The position numbers were made by a program, and so were the translations under genes. Below, one piece after another: positions 1 through 12,644 of a DNA stretch of 64,000 nt. Each line of letters opens with the position of its first letter. The stretch's first letter is position 1. Source of the DNA: G963667975 sp963677395 (GTDB lineage Bacteria > Bacteroidota > Bacteroidia > Bacteroidales > G963667975); NCBI GenBank assembly GCA_963677395.2, contig OY781965.2:2914001-2978000 (forward strand), written 5' to 3'. Under the pieces are notes generated by a model, which was given only the letters and a program-made list of their open reading frames with translations, ran no database searches and had not been told where the DNA came from.

Positions 1-226
1 TTACACGCACCAATTTTCCCTGTGCATGAGGTGGATTCTGAAAATGCAGCCCACGTAATACTCCTTTTTGTGACTTAGACTCATTGTCCTGTACAAAATG
101 AAAATTTATCCCTGCACCTTTAAATTTCTGTTCGCTGAACGATTCAAAAAAATAACCTCTGTCATCTGCAAAAACCTGTGGCTTTACAATGAGGAGTCCC
201 GGAATTGATGTTTCTATGAATTGCAT
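1..226 (-). CDS. rfbC: dTDP-4-dehydrorhamnose 3,5-epimerase, N-terminal part (cut by window edge)
   Basis: Reading leftward from an ATG at 226, 75 codons are open to the window edge. The protein begins MQFIETSIPGLLIVKPQVFA and continues with DDRGYFFESF, FVQDNESKSQKGVLRGLHFQ and GKLVRV. These are the conserved N-terminal segments of RfbC/RmlC, including the RGLHFQ strand that carries the catalytic His region. The enzyme epimerises dTDP-4-keto-6-deoxyglucose at C3 and C5 in dTDP-rhamnose synthesis for surface polysaccharide, in the cytoplasm. The C-terminal half lies outside the window. The gene follows lpdA in the same direction after 179 non-coding bases, which hold an inverted pair of GAAGTAAGAAG-like sequences (about 279-290 and 372-390) and no clear promoter. 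Confidence 0.88.
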   Translation of the reverse strand, partial: MQFIETSIPGLLIVKPQVFADDRGYFFESFSEQKFKGAGINFHFVQDNESKSQKGVLRGLHFQNPPHAQGKLVRV

Positions 227-405
227 ATTGTTTTCGTTGTAAGTTATCAGTGGTCACAAATAGTAAGTATTAAAAAGAGAAGTAAGAAGCTGAATGAAAG
301 GGTTCTTTTATAACATTGTGGCAATGTCTTTTTATTTTCAAATTACTAAATCAGGTATTCTCTTTCTTTTCTTACTTCTTACTTCTTACTTCAGTATTCT
401 ATTAT

Positions 406-1797
406 CTACAGATGTATAACTTCTCCATAAGCTGCAGCAACTGCTTCCATTACTGCTTCCGACATGGTTGGATGAGGATGAACTGACGTGATAATTTCGT
501 GGCCAGTGGTTTCAAGTTTACGGGCTACTACGGCTTCGGCAATCATTTCAGTAACGTTATCACCAACCATATGGCAGCCTAACCATTCTCCATATTTTGC
601 ATCGAAAATCACCTTCACAAATCCGTCTTTACTGCCTGCCGCACTTGCTTTCCCTGAAGCACTGTAAGGAAATTTACCCACCAAAATTTCGTATCCGGCT
701 TCACGTGCCTGTTTTTCGGTCATCCCTACCGATGCTATTTCAGGAGTAGTATACGTGCAGCCCGGAATATTTCCATAGTTGAGTGGTTCAGGATGATGGC
801 CTGCAATCTTTTCCACACAAATAATTCCTTCATGCGATGCAACATGCGCCAGTGCAGGTCCGTGAACAATATCACCAATGGCATAAACACCTTCAACATT
901 GGTACGATAAAAATCGTCCACAATTACTTTTCCTTTTTCGAAAGTCACTCCTGCTTCTTCCAAGCCAATGCCTTCAAGATTTGTTGCAACACCTACGGCA
1001 GAAAGTACAACTTCAGCTTCTACAATTTCTTCGCCTTTTTTGGTTTTGATAGTAACTTTACATAAATCACCCGTAGTATCAACTGACTCAACGGTTGAAT
1101 TTGTCATTACTTTCATGCCCTGTTTTTTAAAAGAACGTTCGAGTTGTTTCGAAACTTCTTCATCTTCCACAGGTACAATACTTGGCATGAATTCAACCAG
1201 CGTAACTTTTGTACCAATGGTATTGTAAAAGTTCGCAAATTCGGAACCAATAGCTCCTGAACCAACCACAACCATTGATTCAGGTTGTTTAGGTAAAGTC
1301 ATCGCTTCGCGATAGCCGATAATCTTTTTACCATCCTGTTTCAGATTCGGCAGTTCTCTTGAACGTGCTCCCGTTGCCAGAATTACATGGTCGGCAGCAT
1401 ATTCAGTAACAACACCATCGGCAGCAGTAACGTCCACTTTTTTCCCGGGTTTAAGTTTTCCAAAACCCTGGATAATATCAATTTTATTTTTATTGAGCAA
1501 AAACTGAATCCCTTTGCTCATTCCTTCGGCAACACTGCGACTACGTTTTACGATAGCTTCGAAATCGGGTTTTATCTCTCCCTCAATTTTCACACCATAA
1601 TCCAAAGCATGTGATGCGTAATGAAAAACCTGTGCACTTTTTAGCAAAGCTTTGGTTGGGATACATCCCCAGTTGAGGCAGATACCACCTAGTTCTGAAC
1701 GTTCAACTACAGCCGTTTTCAATCCAAGTTGAGAAGCGCGTATAGCAGCTACATAGCCACCGGGACCGCTTCCTATAACAATTACATCGTATTTCAT
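406..1797 (-). CDS. lpdA: dihydrolipoyl dehydrogenase (E3)
   Basis: This 463-residue flavoprotein disulfide reductase has the FAD-binding GSGPGGYVAA near residue 9 and the redox-active disulfide motif CLNWGCIPTK near residue 40. The NAD-binding GSGAIGSEFANF lies near residue 178 and the second FAD contact YAIGDIVHGPALAHVASHEG near 305. The C-terminal catalytic HPHPTMSEAV lies near 440. Length and motif order are those of E3, which reoxidises the lipoyl group of 2-oxoacid dehydrogenase or glycine-cleavage complexes. No E1, E2 or lipoyl-domain gene is adjacent, so the partner complex cannot be told from context. The ATG at 1797 begins MKYDVIVIGSG, directly before the first beta strand, which supports this start. 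A weak promoter-like TAATTTCG lies at 1820-1827 on the minus strand. Confidence 0.95.
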   Translation of the reverse strand: MKYDVIVIGSGPGGYVAAIRASQLGLKTAVVERSELGGICLNWGCIPTKALLKSAQVFHYASHALDYGVKIEGEIKPDFEAIVKRSRSVAEGMSKGIQFLLNKNKIDIIQGFGKLKPGKKVDVTAADGVVTEYAADHVILATGARSRELPNLKQDGKKIIGYREAMTLPKQPESMVVVGSGAIGSEFANFYNTIGTKVTLVEFMPSIVPVEDEEVSKQLERSFKKQGMKVMTNSTVESVDTTGDLCKVTIKTKKGEEIVEAEVVLSAVGVATNLEGIGLEEAGVTFEKGKVIVDDFYRTNVEGVYAIGDIVHGPALAHVASHEGIICVEKIAGHHPEPLNYGNIPGCTYTTPEIASVGMTEKQAREAGYEILVGKFPYSASGKASAAGSKDGFVKVIFDAKYGEWLGCHMVGDNVTEMIAEAVVARKLETTGHEIITSVHPHPTMSEAVMEAVAAAYGEVIHL

Positions 1798-1868
1798 TCC
1801 TGTTTTATTATTAGAATTGCGAAATTATGAAAAACATCCCAAAGAGTCGTATTCTCGACAAAAAAACA

Positions 1869-1876
1869 TACATTTG
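1869..1876 (+). promoter_or_regulatory. Bacteroidota -7 element (TACATTTG) before the PLP enzyme gene
   Basis: TACATTTG fits TAnnTTTG and lies 96 bases before the ATG at 1972. No well-spaced TTTG is seen upstream, so this is only a candidate. Confidence 0.35.
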
Positions 1877-1971
1877 CCAAGGAAAAGCAGAGCTCGCAAA
1901 ACCTGATTCTGCCTTGACTTTAAAAGCAACAAAACAACGAAATTTAAGTTCAACCCTCAATAAACAGAATT

Positions 1972-3177
1972 ATGAATAAAAAGCTTGATCCAGCAACCCG
2001 TGTACAGGATTTGCTGCAATTTGGCGAATTTGGAGACGTTAATCCATCGATTACCGATTCCGCAACTTATACCTTTATGGAAGCCAAAACCATGTTGGAT
2101 ACTTTTCATGGTGAAACTGAAGGCTGCTTTTTATATTCACGTCACTGGAATCCCAGTAACAAATATTTAGCTGATGCACTGGCAGCTATGGAAGGCACCG
2201 AAAGTGCATGGGTTACCGCATCGGGTATGGCCGCTATTACCTGCGCTTTGTTGCAACACGTGAATGCTGGTGATCATATCATTTCATCCGTTACTTGCTA
2301 TGGTGGTACATATGCTTTTTTAAAGAATTATCTGCAAAAATTCAATATTGAAGTAAGTTTTGTAAACATCTCGAACCTTGTAGAAGTAAAAGCTGCAATA
2401 CGTCCAAACACCAAAGTTATCTACACCGAAACCATGACCAATCCCATGCTTCAAATTTCGGATATTCCGAATCTGGCAAAAATTGCGCATGAAGGTAATG
2501 CTAAACTTATTGTGGACAACACGTTTACTCCGCTGATTGTTTCACCAATTGAACTAGGCGCTGATGTTGTTGTGTACTCAATGACTAAGTTTATCAATGG
2601 CAAGAACGATTGCGTTGCAGGTGCTATTTGTGGTACCGCTGCCCTGATAAATGCTTTGAGTGATGTTAACGACGGAACTGCTATGCTTTTGGGTCCGACC
2701 CTTGATCCACTGCGCTCATCAAGTATCCTGAAAAATTTACATACACTTCATATCCGCATGAAACAACACAGTTATAATGCAGCTTATCTGTGCGACCGCT
2801 TCAGAGAAATCGGATTAAAAGTTTCATATCCAGGCATGCCAGAGCATCCAGGTCATGAATTACTGAAGAGCATGATGAATGCAGAATATGGCTTTGGTGG
2901 AATTATTTCGATTGATATGGTTACAGCCGAACGTGCAAGCCTCTTAATGGAAAAAATGCAGCTAAAAGGCGTCGGTTATCTGGCGGTAAGCTTAGGTTAT
3001 TTTAAAACATTATTCAGCAATTCGGGCAAAAGTACATCTTCGGAAGTCCCAGAAGAGGTACAACGCGAAATGGGAATGTCAGAAGGTTTGGTACGTTTCT
3101 CTGTAGGTTTGGATAACGATATCCAGCGTACTTTTAATCTGATTCACGAAAGTTTAAAAGAACTCAATCTGCTCTAA
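1972..3177 (+). CDS. Cys/Met metabolism PLP-dependent enzyme (methionine gamma-lyase / cystathionine gamma-synthase family)
   Basis: The 401-residue protein has the fold-type I PLP enzyme layout of the Cys/Met family. It shows TEGCFLYSRHWNPSNKYLADALAAMEGTE near residue 50, and TASGMAAITCALL, where the phosphate of PLP is bound. These are followed by TETMTNPMLQISDIPNLAKIAHE, IVDNTFTPL and the Schiff-base lysine in YSMTKFINGKND near residue 206. In most family members this last segment reads HSxTKYxxGHxD, so His to Tyr and His to Lys changes are present. The family covers methionine gamma-lyase, O-acetylhomoserine sulfhydrylase and cystathionine synthase or lyase, and sequence alone does not decide between them. 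The gene is monocistronic and ends 48 bases before the IS-like hairpin, which could terminate it. Confidence 0.85.
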   Translation: MNKKLDPATRVQDLLQFGEFGDVNPSITDSATYTFMEAKTMLDTFHGETEGCFLYSRHWNPSNKYLADALAAMEGTESAWVTASGMAAITCALLQHVNAGDHIISSVTCYGGTYAFLKNYLQKFNIEVSFVNISNLVEVKAAIRPNTKVIYTETMTNPMLQISDIPNLAKIAHEGNAKLIVDNTFTPLIVSPIELGADVVVYSMTKFINGKNDCVAGAICGTAALINALSDVNDGTAMLLGPTLDPLRSSSILKNLHTLHIRMKQHSYNAAYLCDRFREIGLKVSYPGMPEHPGHELLKSMMNAEYGFGGIISIDMVTAERASLLMEKMQLKGVGYLAVSLGYFKTLFSNSGKSTSSEVPEEVQREMGMSEGLVRFSVGLDNDIQRTFNLIHESLKELNLL

Positions 3178-3223
3178 AGATTAATTTCACTCCTCAAACA
3201 AAAAAGGCTATCCGATTTTGAAC

Positions 3224-3600
3224 TGTACCCCAAAAGTTAGACAAAAAACTTTTGGGGTATTTTTATGAAAAAGAGAAAGCGAAAAAATCTGAAGCATAGT
3301 TATTCAGAAAAAATGAGGGTTGTAGAGCTATACAACCAGGGTTATGGTTCATCCACCATAAGCAAAGAGATGCAGATCAACGAGACAGTTGTAGAAAACT
3401 GGCTTTGTATCTATCGAAGCAAAGGCTTCTCGGGACTTGAAAAACAACCTAATAAATTGTTAAGTATTGAGTTTAAAGAACTCGTAGTACGTGATGTATT
3501 AAATACGTATCTATCTTTCCCGGCAGTAGCGCTCAAATACGGAATAAGCCAATCTTCGGCTTATCAATGGGTTCAGCCAGTCAACAAGAAGGGTGATTGC
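3224..3600 (+). mobile_element. Truncated IS3-like insertion sequence, left end with orfA only
   Basis: The sequence from 3224 (TGTACCCCAAAAGTTAGACA) resembles the terminal inverted repeat of IS3-family elements of the IS150 type. It is followed 22 bases later by a helix-turn-helix orfA. There is no orfB with a DDE integrase core and no right inverted repeat before the rRNA terminator begins at 3613. The element is therefore a remnant whose right part is lost. The exact right boundary is not visible; it lies somewhere near 3580-3612. Confidence 0.6.
3226..3259 (+). terminator. Perfect 13-bp inverted repeat at the IS left end, terminator-like
   Basis: TACCCCAAAAGTT (3226-3238) and AACTTTTGGGGTA (3247-3259) pair perfectly around an 8-base loop. 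TTTTT follows, and then the orfA ATG at 3265. It could stop transcription from the upstream PLP enzyme gene and also shield the transposase gene from read-through, a known habit of insertion sequences. Confidence 0.55.
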
Positions 3601-3612
3601 ATCGGTATATAA
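3265..3612 (+). pseudogene. IS3-family OrfA-like helix-turn-helix protein, truncated
   Basis: The 115-residue product begins with a basic stretch (MKKRKRKNLKHSYSEKMRVV). It contains a helix-turn-helix of the transposase type (ELYNQGYGSSTISKEMQINETVVENWLCIYRSKGFSGLE) and then a second one (FPAVALKYGISQSSAYQWV). Two such modules are usual for OrfA of IS150-like elements, which is typically longer (roughly 170 residues) and is followed by an integrase-type OrfB. Here the reading frame ends at 3612 after a divergent tail (NKKGDCIGI) that abuts the rRNA terminator. It probably binds no partner and is inactive. Calling it a stand-alone regulator would be an alternative, but the adjacent IS-type inverted repeat argues against that. 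Confidence 0.6.
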
Positions 3613-3656
3613 AACAGAAAAGGGTTAGCTAAAAAGCTAACCCTTAAGATTCTGTT
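3613..3656 (-). terminator. Intrinsic terminator of the rRNA operon
   Basis: AAGGGTTAGCT and AGCTAACCCTT form a perfect 11-bp stem with a 4-base loop (3620-3645), extended by ACAGAA/TTCTGT. Read on the minus strand it is followed by a T-rich tail. It starts 8 bases after the 5S gene and closes the operon. Confidence 0.85.
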
Positions 3657-3663
3657 AGAAAAA

Positions 3664-3772
<109 letters not shown>

Positions 3773-3831
3773 GACTTTTAATATCTTAACATATCGCAGA
3801 AGAAAAATACTACCTAAATTGTTTTTCAACA

Positions 3832-6732
<2,901 letters not shown>

Positions 6733-6832
6733 TCTATCTTTCAACTATTTATTGCTTGCCTTGCGGCTTGCTCGTAGTATTTCTCTTCCCAATATGTCAA
6801 TGTACTTTCTATTACCTATCTCGGTAATCCTG

Positions 6833-6906
6833 TGGAGAATAACGGATTCGAACCGTTGACCCCCTGCGTGCAAGGCAGGTGCTCTAGCCAGCTGAGCTAA
6901 TCCCCC
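6833..6906 (-). tRNA. tRNA-Ala (anticodon TGC)
   Basis: The minus strand folds into a 74-nt cloverleaf. It starts GGGGGATTAGCTCAGC, has anticodon TGC in CCTTGCACG and T-loop GGTTCGAATCC, and its acceptor stem closes with ATTCTCC plus discriminator A. CCA is not encoded. It lies in the 16S-23S spacer. Confidence 0.95.
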
Positions 6907-6912
6907 CCTTCG

Positions 6913-6986
6913 TAGTCCCGAGCAGATTTGAACTGCTGACCCCTACATTATCAGTGTAGTGCTCTAACCAACTGAGCTACGGGACT
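6913..6986 (-). tRNA. tRNA-Ile (anticodon GAT)
   Basis: The 74-nt cloverleaf on the minus strand begins AGTCCCGTAGCTCAG, has anticodon GAT in ACTGATAAT, T-loop GTTCAAATC, and ends CGGGACT plus A. It is separated from tRNA-Ala by 6 bases. Ile-Ala order in the spacer is the common bacterial arrangement. Confidence 0.95.
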
Positions 6987-7149
6987 GTAATTTCGCCTGT
7001 ATCTCGAGCCTATAGTCAGCCTCGATCTCTCTCGCTCCTACGATGAGTTCTTTTGCTCATCTTCTCTTTTCTATTCTCTTTTTATATAGTAAACCTCGTG
7101 ATAGTAAAAACTTCTCCGGATTATTCCTAACCCTTAATCATATCTCTCC

Positions 7150-8676
<1,527 letters not shown>

Positions 8677-8906
8677 AGTTTTTGTTCCTTAATGTTTTTC
8701 TCTCAAGATATTCTTTTCCTAACTGCTATCTTCTCAAATAACAGCCATTCTTACTATCACTGCTCGGTTTACTCATCTCTTCAAAGAACTTTCGCTTCTT
8801 TTTATCTGAATCGTGAATCCTCTTCCATGGACTATTTTCCACTTCCCTCTCCTCACTTATCATCTTCTTCTTTTCACTCCCCAAGGAATCCCTTGGTTCG
8901 TGGCTG

Positions 8907-8938
8907 CAAAATTACTGCTTTTTTTATTTACCACCAAA
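8907..8938 (-). promoter_or_regulatory. rRNA promoter P1 (proximal)
   Basis: On the minus strand, TTTG (8935-8938) is followed after 20 bases by TAATTTTG (8907-8914). This matches the Bacteroidota primary sigma consensus TTTG-N19-21-TAnnTTTG. It lies about 230 bases before the 16S 5' end. Confidence 0.75.
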
Positions 8939-9042
8939 TCTTTTTTGAAGTTTTTTTCTTCGTTAACTCCTCATTAACTTAATGGCTCTCAGTATTTTAC
9001 TCTATTTCTTCCCCTTGTACTCCTCTCAGAGTTTCAGGGCTG

Positions 9043-9073
9043 CAAAGGTACTCCTTTTTTCGTATCCACCAAA
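9043..9073 (-). promoter_or_regulatory. rRNA promoter P2
   Basis: TTTG (9070-9073), a 19-base spacer and TACCTTTG (9043-9050) on the minus strand fit the phylum consensus exactly. The spacer is rich in A on this strand, like that of P1 and P3. Confidence 0.8.
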
Positions 9074-9183
9074 TTTATTTTCTACTTTTTTTCTCCCCTT
9101 CTAATTCCCTCTCCTAAACCCGGTTTCTCCATCCTTTTCGTACACTTCCTTTCCCCGATCCTCTTTCTTTCGTTTCGGGAGTG

Positions 9184-9214
9184 CAAAAGTACTCCTTTTT
9201 TCTTTACTACCAAA
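9184..9214 (-). promoter_or_regulatory. rRNA promoter P3 (distal)
   Basis: TTTG (9211-9214), 19 bases and TACTTTTG (9184-9191) on the minus strand. P2 and P3 share the segment GGAG immediately upstream of the -7 element and a nearly identical A-rich spacer, which suggests duplication. Confidence 0.8.
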
Positions 9215-9417
9215 TTTATTTGCCCTCTTTCTTCGCTTTTTTTTTACCCCTCCTTTTATCACATGTATATTATAGAATATTCCTCTCTCTTTTATACTGT
9301 ACCAAATATACTATGACAGATCCATTTACCCTTAAAAATTTAACCGCATTATTTAAGGTATTTCGTAATATCAAACCTACACGCTTTTATAATATGATCG
9401 TCATTATATGCTTGTAA

Positions 9418-9452
9418 AAAGGCTGCCTCTAGAGAGTTAGCCTTTCTGTTTT
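9418..9452 (+). terminator. Hairpin AAAGGCT/AGCCTTT, possibly bidirectional
   Basis: AAAGGCT (9418-9424) pairs with AGCCTTT (9439-9445), with an inner CTCTAGAG palindrome. T-rich sequence follows on both strands. No gene clearly needs it; it may insulate the rRNA promoters from the mutL operon. A 34-codon open frame (9313-9417) ends right at its base, but I could not support it as a gene. Confidence 0.45.
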
Positions 9453-9518
9453 CTTATTCAGATTTGATATTTCATACCCTAATAGATATCCAATAAATAC
9501 TATTTCTTTATTTTTCGC

Positions 9519-9526
9519 TAACTTTG
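9519..9526 (+). promoter_or_regulatory. Candidate -7 element (TAACTTTG) of the mutL operon
   Basis: TAACTTTG fits TAnnTTTG and lies 103 bases before the first gene of the operon. There is no TTTG at the proper upstream spacing, so support is moderate. Confidence 0.4.
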
Positions 9527-9628
9527 TACTGGAGTTTGATATAACATTCCGTGTGATCAATAAACAATCACGCAGGCATTTAACCGTTATATCATTATTG
9601 TGAGAACAAAAAAGAGGAAGGGAAATAT

Positions 9629-9916
9629 ATGAATCTTAAATTTCTGCATCGTCCAAAACCACGGAAATTTAGCTATAAGCCATTGTATTACGACGAACAT
9701 AAAGAAGAACTGGAAAAGCTTAAACGCAGATATAGTGATGATGAAAAAAACGACTACTCGCATCGGATTCATGAAGGATTCAGGCGAAAACGCGCTAACT
9801 CATTTGGAGTTGTATCTCCTACAAAAATAACACTCACCATTTTTGTTATCGTGATGGCTCTTTACATCATTTTCCACATTGTTGATAAAGTTGTATTTAA
9901 ACTCCTTGGTTTTTAA
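9629..9916 (+). CDS. small membrane-anchored protein of unknown function upstream of mutL
   Basis: The 95-residue protein is basic and hydrophilic for about 65 residues (HRPKPRKFSYKPLYYDEHKEELEKLKRRY). It then has one hydrophobic segment (ITLTIFVIVMALYIIFHIV) near residues 67-86. A short cytoplasmic head with a C-terminal membrane anchor is the likely topology. Similar small proteins before mutL are, from memory, common in the phylum, but I know no function. The stop at 9914-9916 is 2 bases from the mutL ATG, so the two are co-transcribed. Confidence 0.7.
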   Translation: MNLKFLHRPKPRKFSYKPLYYDEHKEELEKLKRRYSDDEKNDYSHRIHEGFRRKRANSFGVVSPTKITLTIFVIVMALYIIFHIVDKVVFKLLGF

Positions 9917-9918
9917 TT

Positions 9919-11799
9919 ATGCCCGATATTATCAGACTACTCCCCGACTCCGTGGCAAACCAGATTGCTGCCGGTGAAGTTGTACAACGTCCGGCATCTG
10001 CCGTTAAAGAGCTTCTGGAAAATGCCATTGATTCAGGAGCAAATCTTATTGAACTTCACGTAAAGGATGCCGGGAAAACACTTATTCAGGTGATTGACAA
10101 TGGTTGCGGAATGTCGGTGACTGATGCCCGAAAAAGCTTTGAGCGTCACGCTACTTCAAAAATAAAGGATGCGAATGATCTATATGCCATTCATACCTTT
10201 GGATTCAGAGGTGAGGCACTGGCTTCTATTGCTGCAATTGCGCAAGTTGAGCTCAAATCCCGCAGAATTGAAGATGAACTCGGTACTTTGATCCAGATTG
10301 AAGGGACAACAATTATTAATCAGGAAGCCTGTAGTTGCCCTGCGGGCACGAACATCCAAGTTAAAAATATTTACTTTAACGTACCTGCCCGCCGTAATTT
10401 TTTAAAGTCAGACCAGATTGAATTCAACCATATTCTGGATGAATTTTTACGTGTTGCAATTATCTATCCCGAAACAGGCTTCTTTTTTACGCACAACGGA
10501 AAGACAATTTTTAGGATTGAGAAAGCCAATCTGAGACAACGAATTGTGGCTTTATTTGGTTCTTCGTTTAATCAGAAGCTTTTCCCTATCGAGCAAAAAA
10601 TGGATAATCTGGTAATTTACGGATTTGTCGCAAAACCCGAATTTGCCCGCAAAACCCGGGGTGAGCAATACTTTTTTGTCAATCGAAGGTTTATGAAACA
10701 TCCCTATTTGCATCATGCAATAGATGGAGCTTTTGAGCAATTGGTTCCCGAAAAATCATTCCCAGTTTACTTCATAAACTTTGACGTTGACCCTGCAACC
10801 ATTGATGTGAACATACATCCTACAAAAACTGAAATCAAATTTTTGGATGAAAAGTTAATTTATGCAGTATTACGTTCAACCATTAAACAGGCTTTGGGGA
10901 AAAACAATCTCACACCTACTCTCGATTTTGAAGTTGAACAGAGTTTTGATCAACAACCGCTACCACCAGGATATATTCCGAAACAGCCAACCATCAGGAT
11001 AAACCCTGACTACAACCCATTCCGACAAACGCAGGAAGCTTCTTTTAGAAAATCAGAAAAGCCTCAAGGATGGGAAAACTTTTTTGAAAAACCTCAACCG
11101 GATAATCGTCAGGAAGTTCTAAATCCAGAGATTTCTGCACCTGAAAACATGTCATTTGAAAGCATTTTCTCAGAAATCTCTGAAACAAGTAATGACCAGC
11201 TAAATCTCGATCAGGAGCTTGAAATTGAAGAGAGTATGAATTACCCGGTATTTCAGTTTCAACAGAAATACATCATTTCAAGTATTAAATCCGGACTATT
11301 GGTTATTGATCAGCAGCGTGCTTATGAACGTATTCTCTACGAACAACTTTTGCAACATCTTGAAAATCGGAAAAACTTAATTCAACAGCAACTTTTTCCC
11401 CAAACTCTTGTTTTTTCGACATCCGACAGTGAGTTAATCCTTTCATTGCTCGATGAAATTCAAAAGCTTGGATTCGACATACGTGAATTTGGATCAAATA
11501 CGTTTGTGGTTTATGGCACACCTGCAGATTTACCCGAAGGCGATATCAAATCGTTTATGGAATCAACTCTTGAAAACTATCGGCTAAATTTACCTGACCT
11601 GCGACAAAACAGTCAGATAAATTTGGCGTTATCAATGGCGCGGAATCTTTCATCAAGAATGAATAAACGCATGGTGCCTGAAGAAATGCACTCGACCATT
11701 GCCCAGCTCTTTGGGTGTGCTATGCCAGAGTTCACGCCTACCGGAAAAAAGATTTTCATTAAATTTACCCTCGGGGAACTCCTCGAAAAATTCAAATAG
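9919..11799 (+). CDS. mutL: DNA mismatch repair protein MutL
   Basis: The 626-residue protein has the GHKL ATPase motifs in order: ELLENAIDSGA near residue 36, DNGCGM near 60, HATSKI near 76 and FGFRGEALASI near 94. The transducer domain follows (to about 330), then an acidic linker and a C-terminal dimerisation domain. MutL couples MutS mismatch recognition to strand incision. In the C-terminal domain the endonuclease motif usually written DQHA(x)2E(x)4E reads DQQRAYERILYE, with the metal-binding His replaced by Gln. The distal Cys/His motif seen in endonuclease-type MutL is also not evident (CAMPEFTPTGKKI), so nicking activity is doubtful. It is the second gene of a tight operon. Confidence 0.95.
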   Translation: MPDIIRLLPDSVANQIAAGEVVQRPASAVKELLENAIDSGANLIELHVKDAGKTLIQVIDNGCGMSVTDARKSFERHATSKIKDANDLYAIHTFGFRGEALASIAAIAQVELKSRRIEDELGTLIQIEGTTIINQEACSCPAGTNIQVKNIYFNVPARRNFLKSDQIEFNHILDEFLRVAIIYPETGFFFTHNGKTIFRIEKANLRQRIVALFGSSFNQKLFPIEQKMDNLVIYGFVAKPEFARKTRGEQYFFVNRRFMKHPYLHHAIDGAFEQLVPEKSFPVYFINFDVDPATIDVNIHPTKTEIKFLDEKLIYAVLRSTIKQALGKNNLTPTLDFEVEQSFDQQPLPPGYIPKQPTIRINPDYNPFRQTQEASFRKSEKPQGWENFFEKPQPDNRQEVLNPEISAPENMSFESIFSEISETSNDQLNLDQELEIEESMNYPVFQFQQKYIISSIKSGLLVIDQQRAYERILYEQLLQHLENRKNLIQQQLFPQTLVFSTSDSELILSLLDEIQKLGFDIREFGSNTFVVYGTPADLPEGDIKSFMESTLENYRLNLPDLRQNSQINLALSMARNLSSRMNKRMVPEEMHSTIAQLFGCAMPEFTPTGKKIFIKFTLGELLEKFK

Positions 11800-11802
11800 A
11801 CT

Positions 11803-12642
11803 ATGTACGACAACTATAGACCACAAGGATTCAAACTTTTACCACCAGTTGTAAAAAACTTATTGATTATCAATGCATTGTTTTATCTGGCAACATTTAC
11901 AGCAATCAATGTTTACAAAGTTGATCTGAATAATTATCTTGCTTTGCATTATTTTGAATCAAACCTGTTTCAACCCTTTCAGTACATAACATACATGTTT
12001 ATGCATGCCCAAAATGATTTTACTCATATCATTTTCAATATGTTTGCCTTGTGGATGTTTGGCTATGCATTGGAGAATCTATGGGGACCAAAACGTTTTC
12101 TGATTTATTATATGGTGACAGGTATTGGTGCAGCTTTTATTCAAACATTCGTAACTTGGATTGACTTTCACAGTTTACACACTTTGGCTGAGGCTTTTCA
12201 ACAAAATGCAACTCCCGATAACTTTGACACACTCATGAAAGCTGGATTATTAAAAAATATTAATCCAGAGGGACTTGCTCAAATTAGCAATTTTACTGAA
12301 CAGTGGAGGCTAAATAATGGCTCTGCGCTTAGTATTCCAGAAGCCAATGGATATATCAATCAACTTTTTGAATCAAAAGCAAGTATTCCAACAATAGGGG
12401 CATCCGGAGCAGTTTTTGGCATTTTACTTGCTTTTGGTATGTTATTTCCCAATACGCTCATTTTCATCTATTTTCTATTTCCAATCAAAGCAAAATGGTT
12501 TGTAATTGCGTATGGTGCAATTGAACTCTTTTCCGGATTTGCACGTACCAATGATGGTATTGCTCATTTTGCACATTTGGGAGGGATGATTTTTGGGTTC
12601 CTGCTGATCAAATATTGGAGAATTAACCGAAACACCTATTGA
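11803..12642 (+). CDS. rhomboid family intramembrane serine protease (first of two)
   Basis: The 279-residue multi-pass membrane protein has the rhomboid landmarks. These are HIIFNMFALWMFG (HxxxN type) near residue 77, the nucleophile motif GASGAVFGILLAFG with Ser near 201, and the catalytic His in HFAHLGGMIFGFLL near 256. Rhomboids cleave transmembrane helices within the inner membrane. Unusually, about 85 mostly polar residues (FHSLHTLAEAFQQ to FESKAS) are inserted between the HxxxN helix region and the serine helix, forming a large loop. The gene follows mutL by 3 bases and overlaps the start region of a second rhomboid gene. Substrates are unknown. Confidence 0.88.
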   Translation: MYDNYRPQGFKLLPPVVKNLLIINALFYLATFTAINVYKVDLNNYLALHYFESNLFQPFQYITYMFMHAQNDFTHIIFNMFALWMFGYALENLWGPKRFLIYYMVTGIGAAFIQTFVTWIDFHSLHTLAEAFQQNATPDNFDTLMKAGLLKNINPEGLAQISNFTEQWRLNNGSALSIPEANGYINQLFESKASIPTIGASGAVFGILLAFGMLFPNTLIFIYFLFPIKAKWFVIAYGAIELFSGFARTNDGIAHFAHLGGMIFGFLLIKYWRINRNTY

Positions 12643-12644
12643 CT

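Larger units (their letters stand above)
8677..9312. other. rRNA leader and promoter region without genes
   Basis: This 636-base stretch holds the three tandem promoters above. Between them lie pyrimidine-rich tracts (on the plus strand) and a CCAAGG-AATC-CCTTGG palindrome near 8881. Short open frames are low-complexity and have no recognisable product. Confidence 0.7.

Noticed and set aside
9313..9417. A 34-codon frame (MTDPFTLKNL...) just before a terminator-like hairpin
   Set aside because: There is no promoter match on this strand, no recognised family and only marginal protein character. I left it unannotated.
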